In this document: in pieces, positions 23,876 through 31,663 of the stretch
How the letters are laid out: the number at the start of each line of letters is the position of its first letter
How positions within the stretch are numbered: position 1 is the stretch's first letter
Assembly (NCBI GenBank): GCA_963728875.1
Contig: CAVSLJ010000003.1
Span: 496,001-560,000 of the forward strand
Origin: DASUPK01 sp963728875
Lineage (GTDB): Bacteria > Actinomycetota > Thermoleophilia > Solirubrobacterales > 70-9
Reading direction: 5' to 3'
DNA: 64,000 nucleotides
Translations under genes and position numbers: made by a program
The notes under the pieces: generated by a model
The model's input: only the letters and a program-made list of their open reading frames with translations
Told to the model about the DNA's origin: nothing
The model's database searches: none

Positions 23876-25155
23876 CTAAAGAGCAGGCCCGGGGGCTTGG
23901 ACCTGCCGCGCTGCTTGACCGCTTGACGGTCCACGAGATGCGCGCCCCGGTGTCGCGCCGGCGCCCTTTCTCTTCGCCTGGGTCGCCTGCCAGTCGCGGA
24001 CGCTGCGTCGGTAGGCGGCTTCGCCCTGCTGAGCGAGCTCGCGCTCCGCGGCCCGCATCCTCTGCCGGGTCGCAAAGGTCCCGGTGGGGGCGCCCTTGCG
24101 CGTCTTTTCACCGGCGCGGAGCTCCAGCAGGCGGAGCTTCTTGGCGGTCAATGAGGGCTGCGCGAAGGCGTAGTCCTCCTCCCGGATGAGCAGGCACCAG
24201 AACAGGCAGGCGAGCTTGCGGGCGCAGGCGACGATCGCGACGCTGTGGCCGCGCCGGGCCCTGATCCGCTCATAGAACGCGTGCAGTGGCCCCGGCTGGC
24301 GGACCGCCGACCAGCTCGCCTCGACCAGGGCGTGGCGGCCGGCGACCGATCCCTGCTTCGAGACCCGCCCGTGGGTGGCGGGGCCCGAGCCGGACTGGCT
24401 CACCTTGGGATCGAGCCCGAGGTAGGCGGCCAGCTTGCGGGTCGAGGGGAAGCGCCGGATCTCGCCGACCGCCGCGATGAAGGTCGCCGCGCAGATCACG
24501 TTCACCCCGGCACCGTCATCAGCCGCCTCACCTCGGGAGATTCAAGCGCCGCGGCTGAGATCAAGCGCTCGACCGCCTCGATCTCGGAGTCGAGGAACTC
24601 GACCTGGCGCAGGGCCGAGTCGACCGACTCGCGCTCCTCCTCCGGCAGGGCGAGCCCGGCCAGCCAGCCTCGGCCCTTGACCCCGAAGAGATCGGAGAAC
24701 GGGGGGCGGCCGACCAGGCAGCGCATCAGGGTGGCGTGGATCTGGTTCTTTGAGCGCGAGCGGGCCGAGACCAGCTGGCCGCGGCGCTGCAGCCGTCGAC
24801 GCATCACCTGGGTCTGGCGGTCGGGCACCCAGACCGGCCTGAGCTCGCCCGCGGCCAGGAGCCTCGCCAGGGTGCGGGCGTCGAGCCGGTCGGTCTTCGC
24901 CCGCGCGGAGCGGATCCCGGTGTCTCCCGGCGAGACGACGATCACCTCGGCGACGTGCGGCTCGACGAGGCGCTTGATCTCCCAGGCGTTGCCGGTGACC
25001 TCGAGCGCGACGCGATCGTCGGGGCCGAGGCTCTGGGCGAAGAGCTCGATCTCCTCCGGCCTGGTCGCGATCCGTCCCGCCGAGCGAAGCTCACCTCCTT
25101 CTGAGATCGCCACCTCGCAGAACTCGAGGTGGACGTCCAATCCGATTGCCCTCAT
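23876..25155 (-). mobile_element. IS110-family transposase (frameshifted)
   Basis: Start ATG 25155, preceded by GAGGAGGAG. The N-terminal RuvC-like DEDD domain begins RAIGLDVHLEFCEVAIS and continues with ALEVTGNAWEIKRL and KTDRLDARTLARLL; the C-terminal transposase-20 domain has ICAATFIAAVGEIRRFPSTRKLAAYLGL and the catalytic Ser region. The two parts meet at 24500-24505, where CCGGGG-TGA needs one more G to read VPGVNVICAA. The frame-corrected product is about 426 aa. The shift may be an error or true inactivation. IS110 elements lack obvious terminal inverted repeats, so the ends are not defined. Confidence 0.85.
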
Positions 25156-25492
25156 CTGCTCCTCCTCTGCTCGAACGATTGGGAGAGGCGGTGGGCAACA
25201 CGACATCGACGCATTCGCGCTCTAGGCGCACCCGGACAAGTCGCAGGGGCGGCCACTGAAAAGCTCGGGCTCTGGGCCCATCGTCCAAGAACCGGCCTGC
25301 CCACCTCGCGTTCTCCCGGAAGCCCCTGTCCCGGTCAGCCGACCGTAGGTCGCGACCCGGACGTCAGCTTCCGGGGAGGATTTTCATCTCCCGAAAAGCA
25401 GGAGTTCTTTGCTCGCTCCCCGTGAAATGGGCGCAGCCCGAAGGCTTCGAACACCTGTCGTCGTGCATTGGCACGCGTATAACGTCCTGACG
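25156..25492 (-). other. Gene-free stretch upstream of the IS110 transposase (possible bridge RNA)
   Basis: No convincing gene lies in these 337 bases. In IS110-group elements the non-coding left end upstream of the recombinase encodes a structured bridge RNA that pairs with target and donor. Several GC-rich inverted repeats are present (for example GGTCGCGACC near 25347 and GCTTCCGGGG/CTCCCGGAAGC-type arms), but I could not fold the whole region. It also has GCAGGGGCGGCC, which matches part of the 35-bp dispersed repeat. Confidence 0.3.
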
Positions 25493-26215
25493 ATGGCGCT
25501 ACTCGAGCCTCTCACCCGTCAGGCCCGGTACGGCCTCCAGCTCGCCGGCGCGGCGTGGCCACAGTTCCTCCGTCCGCTCGTGCTCGAGCTCGCATCGCAC
25601 CGGCCGATCCGCGAGGTGCTCCCCGGCGTCCATCACTGGACAGCAATCCACCCGAGAATCAGGCTGCCCGTGGACTCCTACTACATCGAGCCCACCCGGA
25701 TGGTCCTCGACCCGATGGTGCCGCGCGAGGGCCTCGGGTGGTTCGAGCAGCGAGAGGCCCCGAACCAGATCGTGCTCACCAACCGCCACCATCTCCGACA
25801 TAGCGAGCGCTATGCGGAGGCGTTCGGCTGCCCGATTCGTTGCAGCGATGCCGGCTTGCACGAGTTCGAGCGCGGTCCGAAGGTCGAGGGCTTCGCGTTC
25901 GGGGAGGAGCTGGCGCCGGGGATCACCGCACACCAGCTGGGAGCCATCTGCCCGGACGACACCGCGCTACACATCCGGATCGCCGACGGCAACGCACTCG
26001 CCTTCGCCGACGGCCTTACGCGCCCGCGCGGCGGCCGGCTTACCTTCGTGCCCGGATTCCTGATGGGCGATGACCCCACGCCGGTGCGGGCTGGGCTGCG
26101 CGAGTCGCTTCGCCAGCTGCTCGACCTCGATTTCGACAACCTCTTGTTCGCACACGGCGAGCCGCTGATTGGTGGCGGCAGGGTGGCGCTGCGCGAGTTC
26201 GTTGCGGGCGGATGA
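25493..26215 (+). CDS. Metallo-beta-lactamase-fold-like protein (degenerate metal site)
   Basis: About 240 aa from ATG 25493; the open frame extends further upstream without a good start. MBL-like pattern: a central VLTNRHHLRHSERYAEAFGCPIRCSDAGLHEFE (the TNxHxxH-like element is NRHHLRHS), AHQLGAICPDDTALHI, NALAFADGL and a C-terminal FDNLLFAHGEPL. The usual HxHxDH is reduced to HHLRH, so metal binding may differ. It lies between the IS110 element and the tyrosine recombinase. Cellular role unknown. Confidence 0.55.
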   Translation: MALLEPLTRQARYGLQLAGAAWPQFLRPLVLELASHRPIREVLPGVHHWTAIHPRIRLPVDSYYIEPTRMVLDPMVPREGLGWFEQREAPNQIVLTNRHHLRHSERYAEAFGCPIRCSDAGLHEFERGPKVEGFAFGEELAPGITAHQLGAICPDDTALHIRIADGNALAFADGLTRPRGGRLTFVPGFLMGDDPTPVRAGLRESLRQLLDLDFDNLLFAHGEPLIGGGRVALREFVAGG

Positions 26216-26367
26216 CCGTCGTGACGCTGGGCAAGACTCGGTAAAGAGCTTCGGCGCGCGCTTGCCGCTTTCGTGTGAAGGGAGAGGCTAGGTGGCCGCT
26301 GATCGTCAACTGAAAGGCGCCGGTTTGGACCAAGAGCATCGCTCTGCACCCAATCTAGGAGGCAGCG

Positions 26368-27048
26368 ATGCTCAACGGCCAAGGCTCCCACGGCGCTTTT
26401 CAACTCCGTCAACCGATGCGGCGCAGGCCCGCAAACAAGGGCCGGCGCTACCCGGCGGACCCGCCGCGAATCGAGGAGACAATCGGTGTGATGCGCGAAG
26501 CGGGTGACGGGCCGTTCGGGTGTCGAATGCGAGGGCTCATCGCCGTCCTCTGGCGCGCGGGCCTGCGTATCTCCGAGGCCCTCGCCTTGGCGGAATCCGA
26601 TCTCGAGCCAGGGCGTGGCGCAATCCTCGTTCGAAACGGGAAGGGCGGAAAGCGACGGGAAGTCGGCATGGACGATTGGGGCTGGGAGCATCTTCGACCG
26701 TGGAGTGAGTGGCGCGAGGCACTCCCTATCGGCCCGCTCTTCTGCGTGATCTCAGGGGAGACCCGCGGACAGCCTTGGTCAGCAGCTCAGGTCAGGACGC
26801 GACTTAGACGGCTGGCCGTCAGCGCGGGCGTCAGGCGCAGATTTGCCCCGCACCAGCTGCGCCACGCCCACGCCGTGGAAATGGCGCGCGAGGGCGTCCC
26901 ACTGAACGTGATCCAACGTCAGCTCGGCCACGCGCACCTCGGGATCACCTCGATCTACCTCCAAGGAATCGACAGCGGCGAGATCATCGAGACGATCCGC
27001 GCTCGTCGATCGCCAGTGATCCCTGCTGCTGCCGCGCTCCTGCGGTGA
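26368..27048 (+). CDS. Tyrosine recombinase (XerC/D-like, short)
   Basis: 226 aa. The full catalytic set is visible: Arg in LWRAGLRISEALAL, Lys in RNGKGGKRREV, HxLR in PHQLRHAHAVEMA, His in LGHAHLGITSIYLQ and the Tyr nucleophile in the same segment. It is shorter than a typical integrase because the N-terminal core-binding domain is reduced to about 50 residues (RRRPANKGRRYPADPPRIEETI). Its stop is 28 bp from the last stop of the convergent SnoaL array. It may be a stand-alone mobile recombinase or act on nearby repeats. Confidence 0.85.
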   Translation: MLNGQGSHGAFQLRQPMRRRPANKGRRYPADPPRIEETIGVMREAGDGPFGCRMRGLIAVLWRAGLRISEALALAESDLEPGRGAILVRNGKGGKRREVGMDDWGWEHLRPWSEWREALPIGPLFCVISGETRGQPWSAAQVRTRLRRLAVSAGVRRRFAPHQLRHAHAVEMAREGVPLNVIQRQLGHAHLGITSIYLQGIDSGEIIETIRARRSPVIPAAAALLR

Positions 27049-27076
27049 GCTGCTTCTCGTCCAAAGCGGCGGTCGC

Positions 27077-27475
27077 CTACTCCGAAACCCCGGCGGCTTC
27101 GAGGGCTTCGGACTCGGTCGTACAGTTGCGCCACCACACGCATTTCCCGTCGCGCCACCTCTGCGGCATCCAGAAGGGATCGATGAGTGGCGTTGCGCTG
27201 TCAGCACCATGGCCCCAACCCCGGATGTGGGCGAGCGTGACGTCGCCAGCGAGATCACGCAACTCCTCGACCTCGATCTCGTAGTCGGGAAAGACGCCGA
27301 GGAAGTTGTCCCACCACCGGCGCAGTCCCTCGTGTCCGATGTAGGCGCCCTCCATCGCAACCAAGCGCGACTCGACCTGAATCTCGTCGTGTGTGAGCGC
27401 CACAAAGGCATCCCAGTCCCGTTGGTTGAACGCGCGGGCCATTGCCAGTGTCCTCTCGACGTTCTCCTCCGACAT
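27077..27475 (-). CDS. SnoaL/NTF2-like protein (array 2, fifth and last)
   Basis: 132 aa: MSEENVERTLAMARAFNQRDWDAF at the start, GHEGLRRWWDNFLGVFPDYEIEVEEL in the middle, and a C-terminus SEALEAAGVSE. The third sheet is unusual in its Trp content (GKCVWWRNCTTES). It is the most distal gene of the minus-strand array; after its stop comes GCGACCGCCGCTTTGGACGA, the conserved tail, then the stop of the convergent recombinase. The gap to the preceding gene is two bases. Confidence 0.85.
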   Translation of the reverse strand: MSEENVERTLAMARAFNQRDWDAFVALTHDEIQVESRLVAMEGAYIGHEGLRRWWDNFLGVFPDYEIEVEELRDLAGDVTLAHIRGWGHGADSATPLIDPFWMPQRWRDGKCVWWRNCTTESEALEAAGVSE

Positions 27476-27477
27476 CG

Positions 27478-27873
27478 CTACTCCGACAGTCCGGCGGCTT
27501 CGAGGGCTTCGGCCTTGTCGGTGAAGCCGTCAATTCGGACTATGAGACCGTTTCGAAAGGTAAAGATGGTCGGAAGCTCGCGGTCGATTTCGATGCCGTC
27601 CCTCCCGCGGAAGATCCACCGATCGATGGAGAGGATTCGGTTGCCCGTCGCCTCGATGATCTCCTTGGTCTCGATATCTACCGACTCCCAGGCTTCGGTG
27701 GCGCCCTCAATGAACTCACTCCACCCGTCGCGGCCCACGTATTTCATGTGCTGGTCCGGTGCGTCGATGCCGGGATATAGCTCAACATTCGGGTCCAGGT
27801 ATTGCAGAACGTCCTGGCTACCGAGGTCAACCTCGTAGACAAGTCGGAGGATTTCCACGTTCTCCTGCGACAT
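27478..27873 (-). CDS. SnoaL/NTF2-like protein (array 2, fourth)
   Basis: 131 aa, beginning MSQENVEILRLVYEVDLGSQD and ending IDGFTDKAEALEAAGLSE. The central part (YVGRDGWSEFIEGATEAWESVDIETKEIIEATGNRILSID) is the regular ketosteroid-isomerase-like core. Its final GGAG TAG supplies a Shine-Dalgarno for the next gene, whose ATG is two bases away. Confidence 0.86.
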   Translation of the reverse strand: MSQENVEILRLVYEVDLGSQDVLQYLDPNVELYPGIDAPDQHMKYVGRDGWSEFIEGATEAWESVDIETKEIIEATGNRILSIDRWIFRGRDGIEIDRELPTIFTFRNGLIVRIDGFTDKAEALEAAGLSE

Positions 27874-27876
27874 CGC

Positions 27877-28284
27877 CTACTCCGAAAGACGGGCGGCTTG
27901 GAGGGCTTGCGCGTGGTCGAAGAAGAACTCGATCTTGGTGATCTGTCCCTCTCGGACGGTGTAAATGGCGGTCAGGCTGGAGCGCAGGTCGATACCGCTG
28001 GCCTGTCCCCTGCCTCCCCAGTCGGCCCTGGCCATAACCCGGTCGCCCACGGAAGAGATTTCCCTGATCACCCCGGTGCGTGCGCCCCCCTCCCAGCCCT
28101 GGTCGATCTCGGCGAAAAAGCGTCTGAACTCCTCGCGACCGCGAAACGGCTTTGCCTCGGGGAAGCGGGACGAATCGGGGTGGACCTCGACATCTTCTGC
28201 CATGAATTCGAGATACGCGTCAGCACCACGGCGTCGTAGGGCCTCGATCGACGCCCTGACCAAATCGACGTTCTCCTGCGACAT
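27877..28284 (-). CDS. SnoaL/NTF2-like protein (array 2, third)
   Basis: 135 aa: MSQENVDLVRASIEALRRRGADAYLEF, then MAEDVEVHPDSSRFPEAKPFRGREEFRRFF, and a C-terminus IEFFFDHAQALQAARLSE. The closing motif differs slightly from the other copies (ARLSE). Three bases separate it from the following gene and two from the preceding one. Ligand or activity unknown. Confidence 0.86.
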   Translation of the reverse strand: MSQENVDLVRASIEALRRRGADAYLEFMAEDVEVHPDSSRFPEAKPFRGREEFRRFFAEIDQGWEGGARTGVIREISSVGDRVMARADWGGRGQASGIDLRSSLTAIYTVREGQITKIEFFFDHAQALQAARLSE

Positions 28285-28286
28285 CC

Positions 28287-28685
28287 CTACTCCGACAGCC
28301 CGGCGGCTTCGAGGGCTTCTTGCTCGGACCGGAACGTCGTGTTCCGCGCGATCTTTCCGTCGATCACCGTGTAGAGGGTGGCGATGTGTTGATCTACCGG
28401 CACGCCGCTGCCTTTGCCGCGCCCGGTCTCGGTCACAACGGCCAGTATCGCCCCAGAGCCGAGGTCGGTCAGTGGCCCAACCTTGTAGTCGTAATCCTCA
28501 AACGTTCCCCGGAAGCGGGTCACCCACTCCTCGATCGCCTGGTGGCCGTGGCACGGATCGGAGCCGTCTATGCGGCTCAAATCGAGGACGGCGTGCGGGT
28601 CCATCAACGAGAAAGCGACCGCCGTGTCCTGGCGACGATACGCCTCGATGTGCTCGCGTACGACCTCGACCTGCTCCTCCGACAT
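28287..28685 (-). CDS. SnoaL/NTF2-like protein (array 2, second)
   Basis: 132 aa: MSEEQVEVVREHIEAYRRQDTAVAFSLMDPHAVLDLSRID, then CHGHQAIEEWVTRFRGTFEDYDYKVG and RNTTFRSEQEALEAAGLSE. The family fold is intact. The gene bodies of this array are much more diverged from each other than their ends. Confidence 0.86.
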   Translation of the reverse strand: MSEEQVEVVREHIEAYRRQDTAVAFSLMDPHAVLDLSRIDGSDPCHGHQAIEEWVTRFRGTFEDYDYKVGPLTDLGSGAILAVVTETGRGKGSGVPVDQHIATLYTVIDGKIARNTTFRSEQEALEAAGLSE

Positions 28686-28688
28686 CGC

Positions 28689-29087
28689 CTACTCCGACAG
28701 CCCGGCGGCTTCGAGGGCGTCGTCGAACTCGTTGGAAAAGAGGCCACGGATCATGACTCCGTCTCGAAACGTCCAGCAATAAGCGCCCTTGGCCTGCACC
28801 TCAATCCCGTCCCGGCCCACGAAGTGAGCGGTCCCGCGCTGGACGACGTGCTCACCAGCGTCGATCAACTCGTCGATCTCGATACGCACGGACTTCCACG
28901 GTTCCAGGAACCGCTGTATCCCACGCAAGACCTGATCCGGTCCTCTGGTGACCCCGCGCCACTCACCGAGGGCCGTCGAGCCGTCGAATTCGAAGTCCGG
29001 GCTCAAGTAGCTCCGCCACTCGTCCCAATCCCCGCGATTCCAGGCGTCCCATGCAGCCCGCACGATCTCCATGTTCTCCTGCGACAT
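28689..29087 (-). CDS. SnoaL/NTF2-like protein (array 2, first)
   Basis: 132 aa from ATG 29087: MSQENMEIVRAAWDAWNRGDWDEW, GVTRGPDQVLRGIQRFLEPW, WTFRDGVMIRGLFSNEFDDALEAAGLSE. The in-frame ATG at 29126 would add a 13-residue leader, but the same leader DNA is conserved before an unrelated gene at 14.6 kb, so it is read as a regulatory leader. This gene heads the five-gene array. Confidence 0.86.
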   Translation of the reverse strand: MSQENMEIVRAAWDAWNRGDWDEWRSYLSPDFEFDGSTALGEWRGVTRGPDQVLRGIQRFLEPWKSVRIEIDELIDAGEHVVQRGTAHFVGRDGIEVQAKGAYCWTFRDGVMIRGLFSNEFDDALEAAGLSE

Positions 29088-29154
29088 TGCCCACGCAGTA
29101 TCTCGCCGGGGAGTGCTGCTTTCCATGCAAAGCGGCGGTTTCGGAAATCACACC
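29088..29154 (-). promoter_or_regulatory. Conserved leader of SnoaL array 2
   Basis: The minus-strand counterpart of 14603-14667: GGTGTGATTTCC, then GCATGGAA, AGCAC, CC and GCGAGATACTGCGTGGGC up to the ATG. Conservation outside any shared protein function suggests a common promoter or translation leader. A GCCGCTTTG stretch within it resembles the post-stop tail of the arrays. Confidence 0.55.
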
Positions 29155-29178
29155 CCCATGCGTGGGAGGGGGCTTCAC

Positions 29179-29914
29179 TCAGCCGCTGAGCAGCTTGCCG
29201 AGCGCTCCGCTCGCGCTCGAAGCGCCGCCGCCCGAACCGCCCGCGGCCGTGCTTGTCACTCGGCCCTCCGACGGCTGGATCAGCAACCAGCCATTGCCGC
29301 TGAACGCCAGTCTGGACCGTCTCGCCCGAGCCTCGGCCGATGAAGGTCTTCAGGTTGACGTCGGTCTTCACCGAGGTCTTGACGCCGTCGGACCAGGTGA
29401 TCGTCGCCTGCGGGTCGGCGAAGGTCTCGGTGCCGTCGAGCTCGAGCAGCACCGGCGGGCCGTCGGAGAGGATCGCCACATAGCCGGATCCGGAGAGGTG
29501 GGTGTTGTACATGCCGCCGCCCATGAAGCCGGAGACGCCGTCGACCTTCTTGATGTCCCAGTCGATGTCGGCGTCGAACGCGAGGAGGTTGGCGCCGTTG
29601 ACCGTGATCGCCTCGTCGGAGAGCTTCAGCAGCTGGATCTCCTGCGCCAGGTCGGCGAGAAACACCTCGCCCGAGCCGGAGATCTTCATCAGCTCGGCGC
29701 CCTCTCCGGTGACCGCCTTCTTGGCCATCCGCTTGAGTCCGCCCGAGCCGGCGTGCTCGAACTTCACATCGCCCTGGTAGGCGACCATCGATCCCAGCTT
29801 CGCCTGGATGGTCTCGTCCGCGAGCTGGACCTTGACCATCTTCGAGCCCTGCATCTGGAAGGACTCACTGCCCGCGGTCTCCTTGAACTCCTTGAGCGAC
29901 GCCTCGACCGACAT
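29179..29914 (-). CDS. AIM24-family protein (frameshifted near the 3' end)
   Basis: About 245 aa after correction. AIM24 features: FQMQGSKMVKVQLADETIQAKLGSMVAYQGDVKFEHAGSGG, the glycine-rich AVTGEGAELMKISGSGEVFLADLA, and IGRGSGETVQ near the end. One extra A in GTCCAGACTGG near 29310 shifts the frame; without it the protein ends LLIQPSEGR and a Gly/Ser-rich tail, with TGA at 29179. AIM24 proteins form double-psi-like barrels of unknown function (the mitochondrial homologue affects inner-membrane organisation). Confidence 0.85.
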
Positions 29915-29978
29915 GCCGACCTCCTGTCATCAAGTCATTGAAAGGACGGCGCAGCCTATCGGCGGGAAGAACGGCGTT

Positions 29979-30270
29979 CTATTCGCGGTCGTTCCGCTTG
30001 CCGCGGCCCGGGAAGCGCCCCGCGAGCCGGCCGACCGGCGCGATGTGCTCCTCGAGCTCCTCCACGGAGACGCCGAGCTCGTCCACCGAGTCGACCATTC
30101 GCTCCATCAGCTCGACGATCCGGTCGAGCCGCTGGTCGATCGTGTCCAGGTGCCTGGCGTGCTCCTCGATCCGGCGCGTGTCGCCGGACATGCTCTTGAC
30201 GTTGTCGACCATGCTCGCCGATGGCCGAGCCCGCGTCGGCGATGCGCTCGAGTATGCCCTGCAGCGCCAC
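29979..30270 (-). CDS. Small coiled-coil protein (frameshifted)
   Basis: About 96 aa. It starts at GTG 30270, overlapping the TetR stop (TAGTG): ALQGILERIADAGSAI. After a one-base insertion near 30216 (ATCGGCGAGC) the helical part continues: SMVDNVKSMSGDTRRIEEHA, DQRLDRIVELMERMVDSVDEL, ending with GRFPGRGKRNDRE. The heptad pattern suggests a dimeric coiled coil. Because it overlaps the regulator gene it may be cotranscribed with it. Function unknown. Confidence 0.55.
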
Positions 30271-30911
30271 TAACCGCGGACGCTTTCGAGCAGGCTGGCC
30301 GTAAAGGAGGTGATCCGCTCGCGCGAGTAGTTCTCGGGGTCGTCCAGGTGCATCCGCCCGCCCTGCTCGGCGAGCGTGATGATCGTCTGGACGAGCAGGT
30401 CGACGTCGGAGATCGGCACCTCGAGCCGCTCGACCCCCCAGCGGACGATCGAGGCCAGCTGCTTGGCGACGGCGGTGCGGTCGCGCTCGACGTGCTTGCG
30501 GACGATCCCGGGCTGCGCCTCGATCGGCATCAGCGAGAGGCGCCAGGCGTCGGGCCGGGTCTCGATCGCGCGCAGGAAGGCGTCGAGGCCGTCGACCAGG
30601 ACCTTGGCCGGGTCGGCGTCCTCGGCCGGCGTCGGCATCAGCTCGGCGAGCTGGTTGAGCGCCCGCTCCTCCTCCCGCTCCAGCAGCGCCTCGAGCAGGT
30701 CGGCGAGCGAGCCGAACAGGTCGTAGACGACCGGCTTGGTCACGCCGGCCTTCCGCGCGATCCCCTCCATCGAGACCGACTCGTAGCCCTTGGCGGCGAT
30801 CAGGGAGAGGGTCGCGTCGAGCAGCTGCTCGCGCCGCTCCTCCGGCGGGAGCCGGGGCGCGTAGCGGCGGGGCTTCTGCGCGGTCGCGGTCTTCTTGCTG
30901 GGCGGAGTCAC
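30270..30911 (-). CDS. TetR-family regulator (first of two)
   Basis: 213 aa from GTG 30911. HTH region: EERREQLLDATLSLIAAKGYESVSMEGIARKAGVTKPVVYDLFGS. A basic N-terminal tail (KKTATAQKPRRYAPR) precedes it. The ligand domain is helical, with LDAFLRAIETRPDAWRLSLMPIEAQPG. The frame is open further upstream but that part overlaps the operator and the other TetR gene. Two tandem palindromes just before the start (30923-30950) are the probable autoregulatory site. Confidence 0.88.
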   Translation of the reverse strand: MTPPSKKTATAQKPRRYAPRLPPEERREQLLDATLSLIAAKGYESVSMEGIARKAGVTKPVVYDLFGSLADLLEALLEREEERALNQLAELMPTPAEDADPAKVLVDGLDAFLRAIETRPDAWRLSLMPIEAQPGIVRKHVERDRTAVAKQLASIVRWGVERLEVPISDVDLLVQTIITLAEQGGRMHLDDPENYSRERITSFTASLLESVRG

Positions 30912-30922
30912 TCGGCCAATTC

Positions 30923-30950
30923 CTACGGCACCGTAACTACGGCACCGTAA
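30923..30950. promoter_or_regulatory. Tandem palindromic operator of the first TetR gene
   Basis: Two identical adjacent 14-bp units, CTACGGCACCGTAA at 30923-30936 and 30937-30950, each containing the near-palindrome TACGG-CA-CCGTA. They lie 12 bp upstream of GTG 30911 and before the stop of the second TetR gene, a position fitting autorepression. Confidence 0.7.
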
Positions 30951-30954
30951 CAGC

Positions 30955-31612
30955 CTAGACGGCGGACTGCGCCGCCGCGGCGAGCCGGCCGAGCTCGCGG
31001 CCGAGGGTCTCCGGCGTCCAGTCGTCGGTGCCGGAGAGCAGCAGGCGGGCGCCGGCCTCCGCCAGGCCCGCGATCGAGTTGCCGAGCAGATGGGCGGTCC
31101 GCTCGATCTCGGCCTCGGAGCGCTTGCCGTTCCCGTCCGACTGGAGCCAGCCCTTCGCCAGCGCGCTGAGCCGTCGCACCTGCTCCTCGCGCCCGCGCTG
31201 GATCCGCTCGGCGAGGGCGGCATTGCCCCCTCCCTCCCCCAGGAAGATCAGCCGGTAGACCTCGGGCGAATGGTCGACCGCCCCGAGGAAACCGGTGAAT
31301 CCATCGACCAGGGTCTTCTCGGGATCGGAGAGGTCGGCGCCCTTCGAACGCGCCCGTGATCTCGCCGAGGATCCGCCGCTCCTCACGGGCCATCAGCGCC
31401 CGGAAGAGCTCGTCCTTGCTGTTGAAGCAGGCGTAGACGACGGGCTTGGTCACGCCGGCCTCGTTGGCGACGGCCTGCATCGAGGTGCCGTCGTAGCCGC
31501 CCTTCAGGAAGAGCTTGAGGGCGGCGTCGAGCACCTCGGGCCGGCGCCGCTCGGGACCGAGATGAGCCGCGCGCTTGCGCGGTGGTGCCTTCTCCTGTGC
31601 CCGAGTCGCCAT
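30955..31612 (-). CDS. TetR-family regulator (second, frameshifted)
   Basis: About 218 aa after correction. HTH: RRPEVLDAALKLFLKGGYDGTSMQAVANEAGVTKPVVYACFNSKDELF, with AREERRILGEITGAFEG at the end of the first frame. An extra G near 31343 (GAAGGGCGCCG) moves the rest (ADLSDPEKTLVDGFTGFLGAVDHSPEVYRLIFLG) to another frame that ends at TAG 30955. The two TetR proteins share the VTKPVVY recognition helix and may be paralogues. A perfect CTACC-N3-GGTAG palindrome stands four bases upstream of the ATG. Confidence 0.85.
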
Positions 31613-31615
31613 TTC

Positions 31616-31628
31616 CTACCCAAGGTAG
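31616..31628. promoter_or_regulatory. Palindrome CTACCCAAGGTAG (predicted TetR site)
   Basis: A 5-3-5 perfect palindrome between the divergent second TetR gene (start 31612) and the GMC oxidoreductase (start 31664). Two more copies of the pattern CTAC(C/T)-N3-GGTAG are at 46353-46385 before the acyl-CoA dehydrogenase. The arrangement suggests autoregulation and control of both metabolic loci. Confidence 0.65.
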
Positions 31629-31663
31629 CATTTCGCCCGGCCGGACCTGGTTAGGTTGCTGTC

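Noticed and set aside
24495..24510. Programmed frameshift in the IS110 transposase
   Set aside because: IS110 recombinases are normally a single frame, and a missing G in a G run is the simpler explanation.
27077..29087. CRISPR-like array made from the repeated SnoaL joints
   Set aside because: Spacing is about 400 bp and the intervals are coding; no short regular spacers and no cas genes.
27040..29160. Class-type integron with attC sites
   Set aside because: No attC-like paired simple sites were found at the joints and the recombinase lacks a recognisable integron-specific insert; kept only as an analogy.
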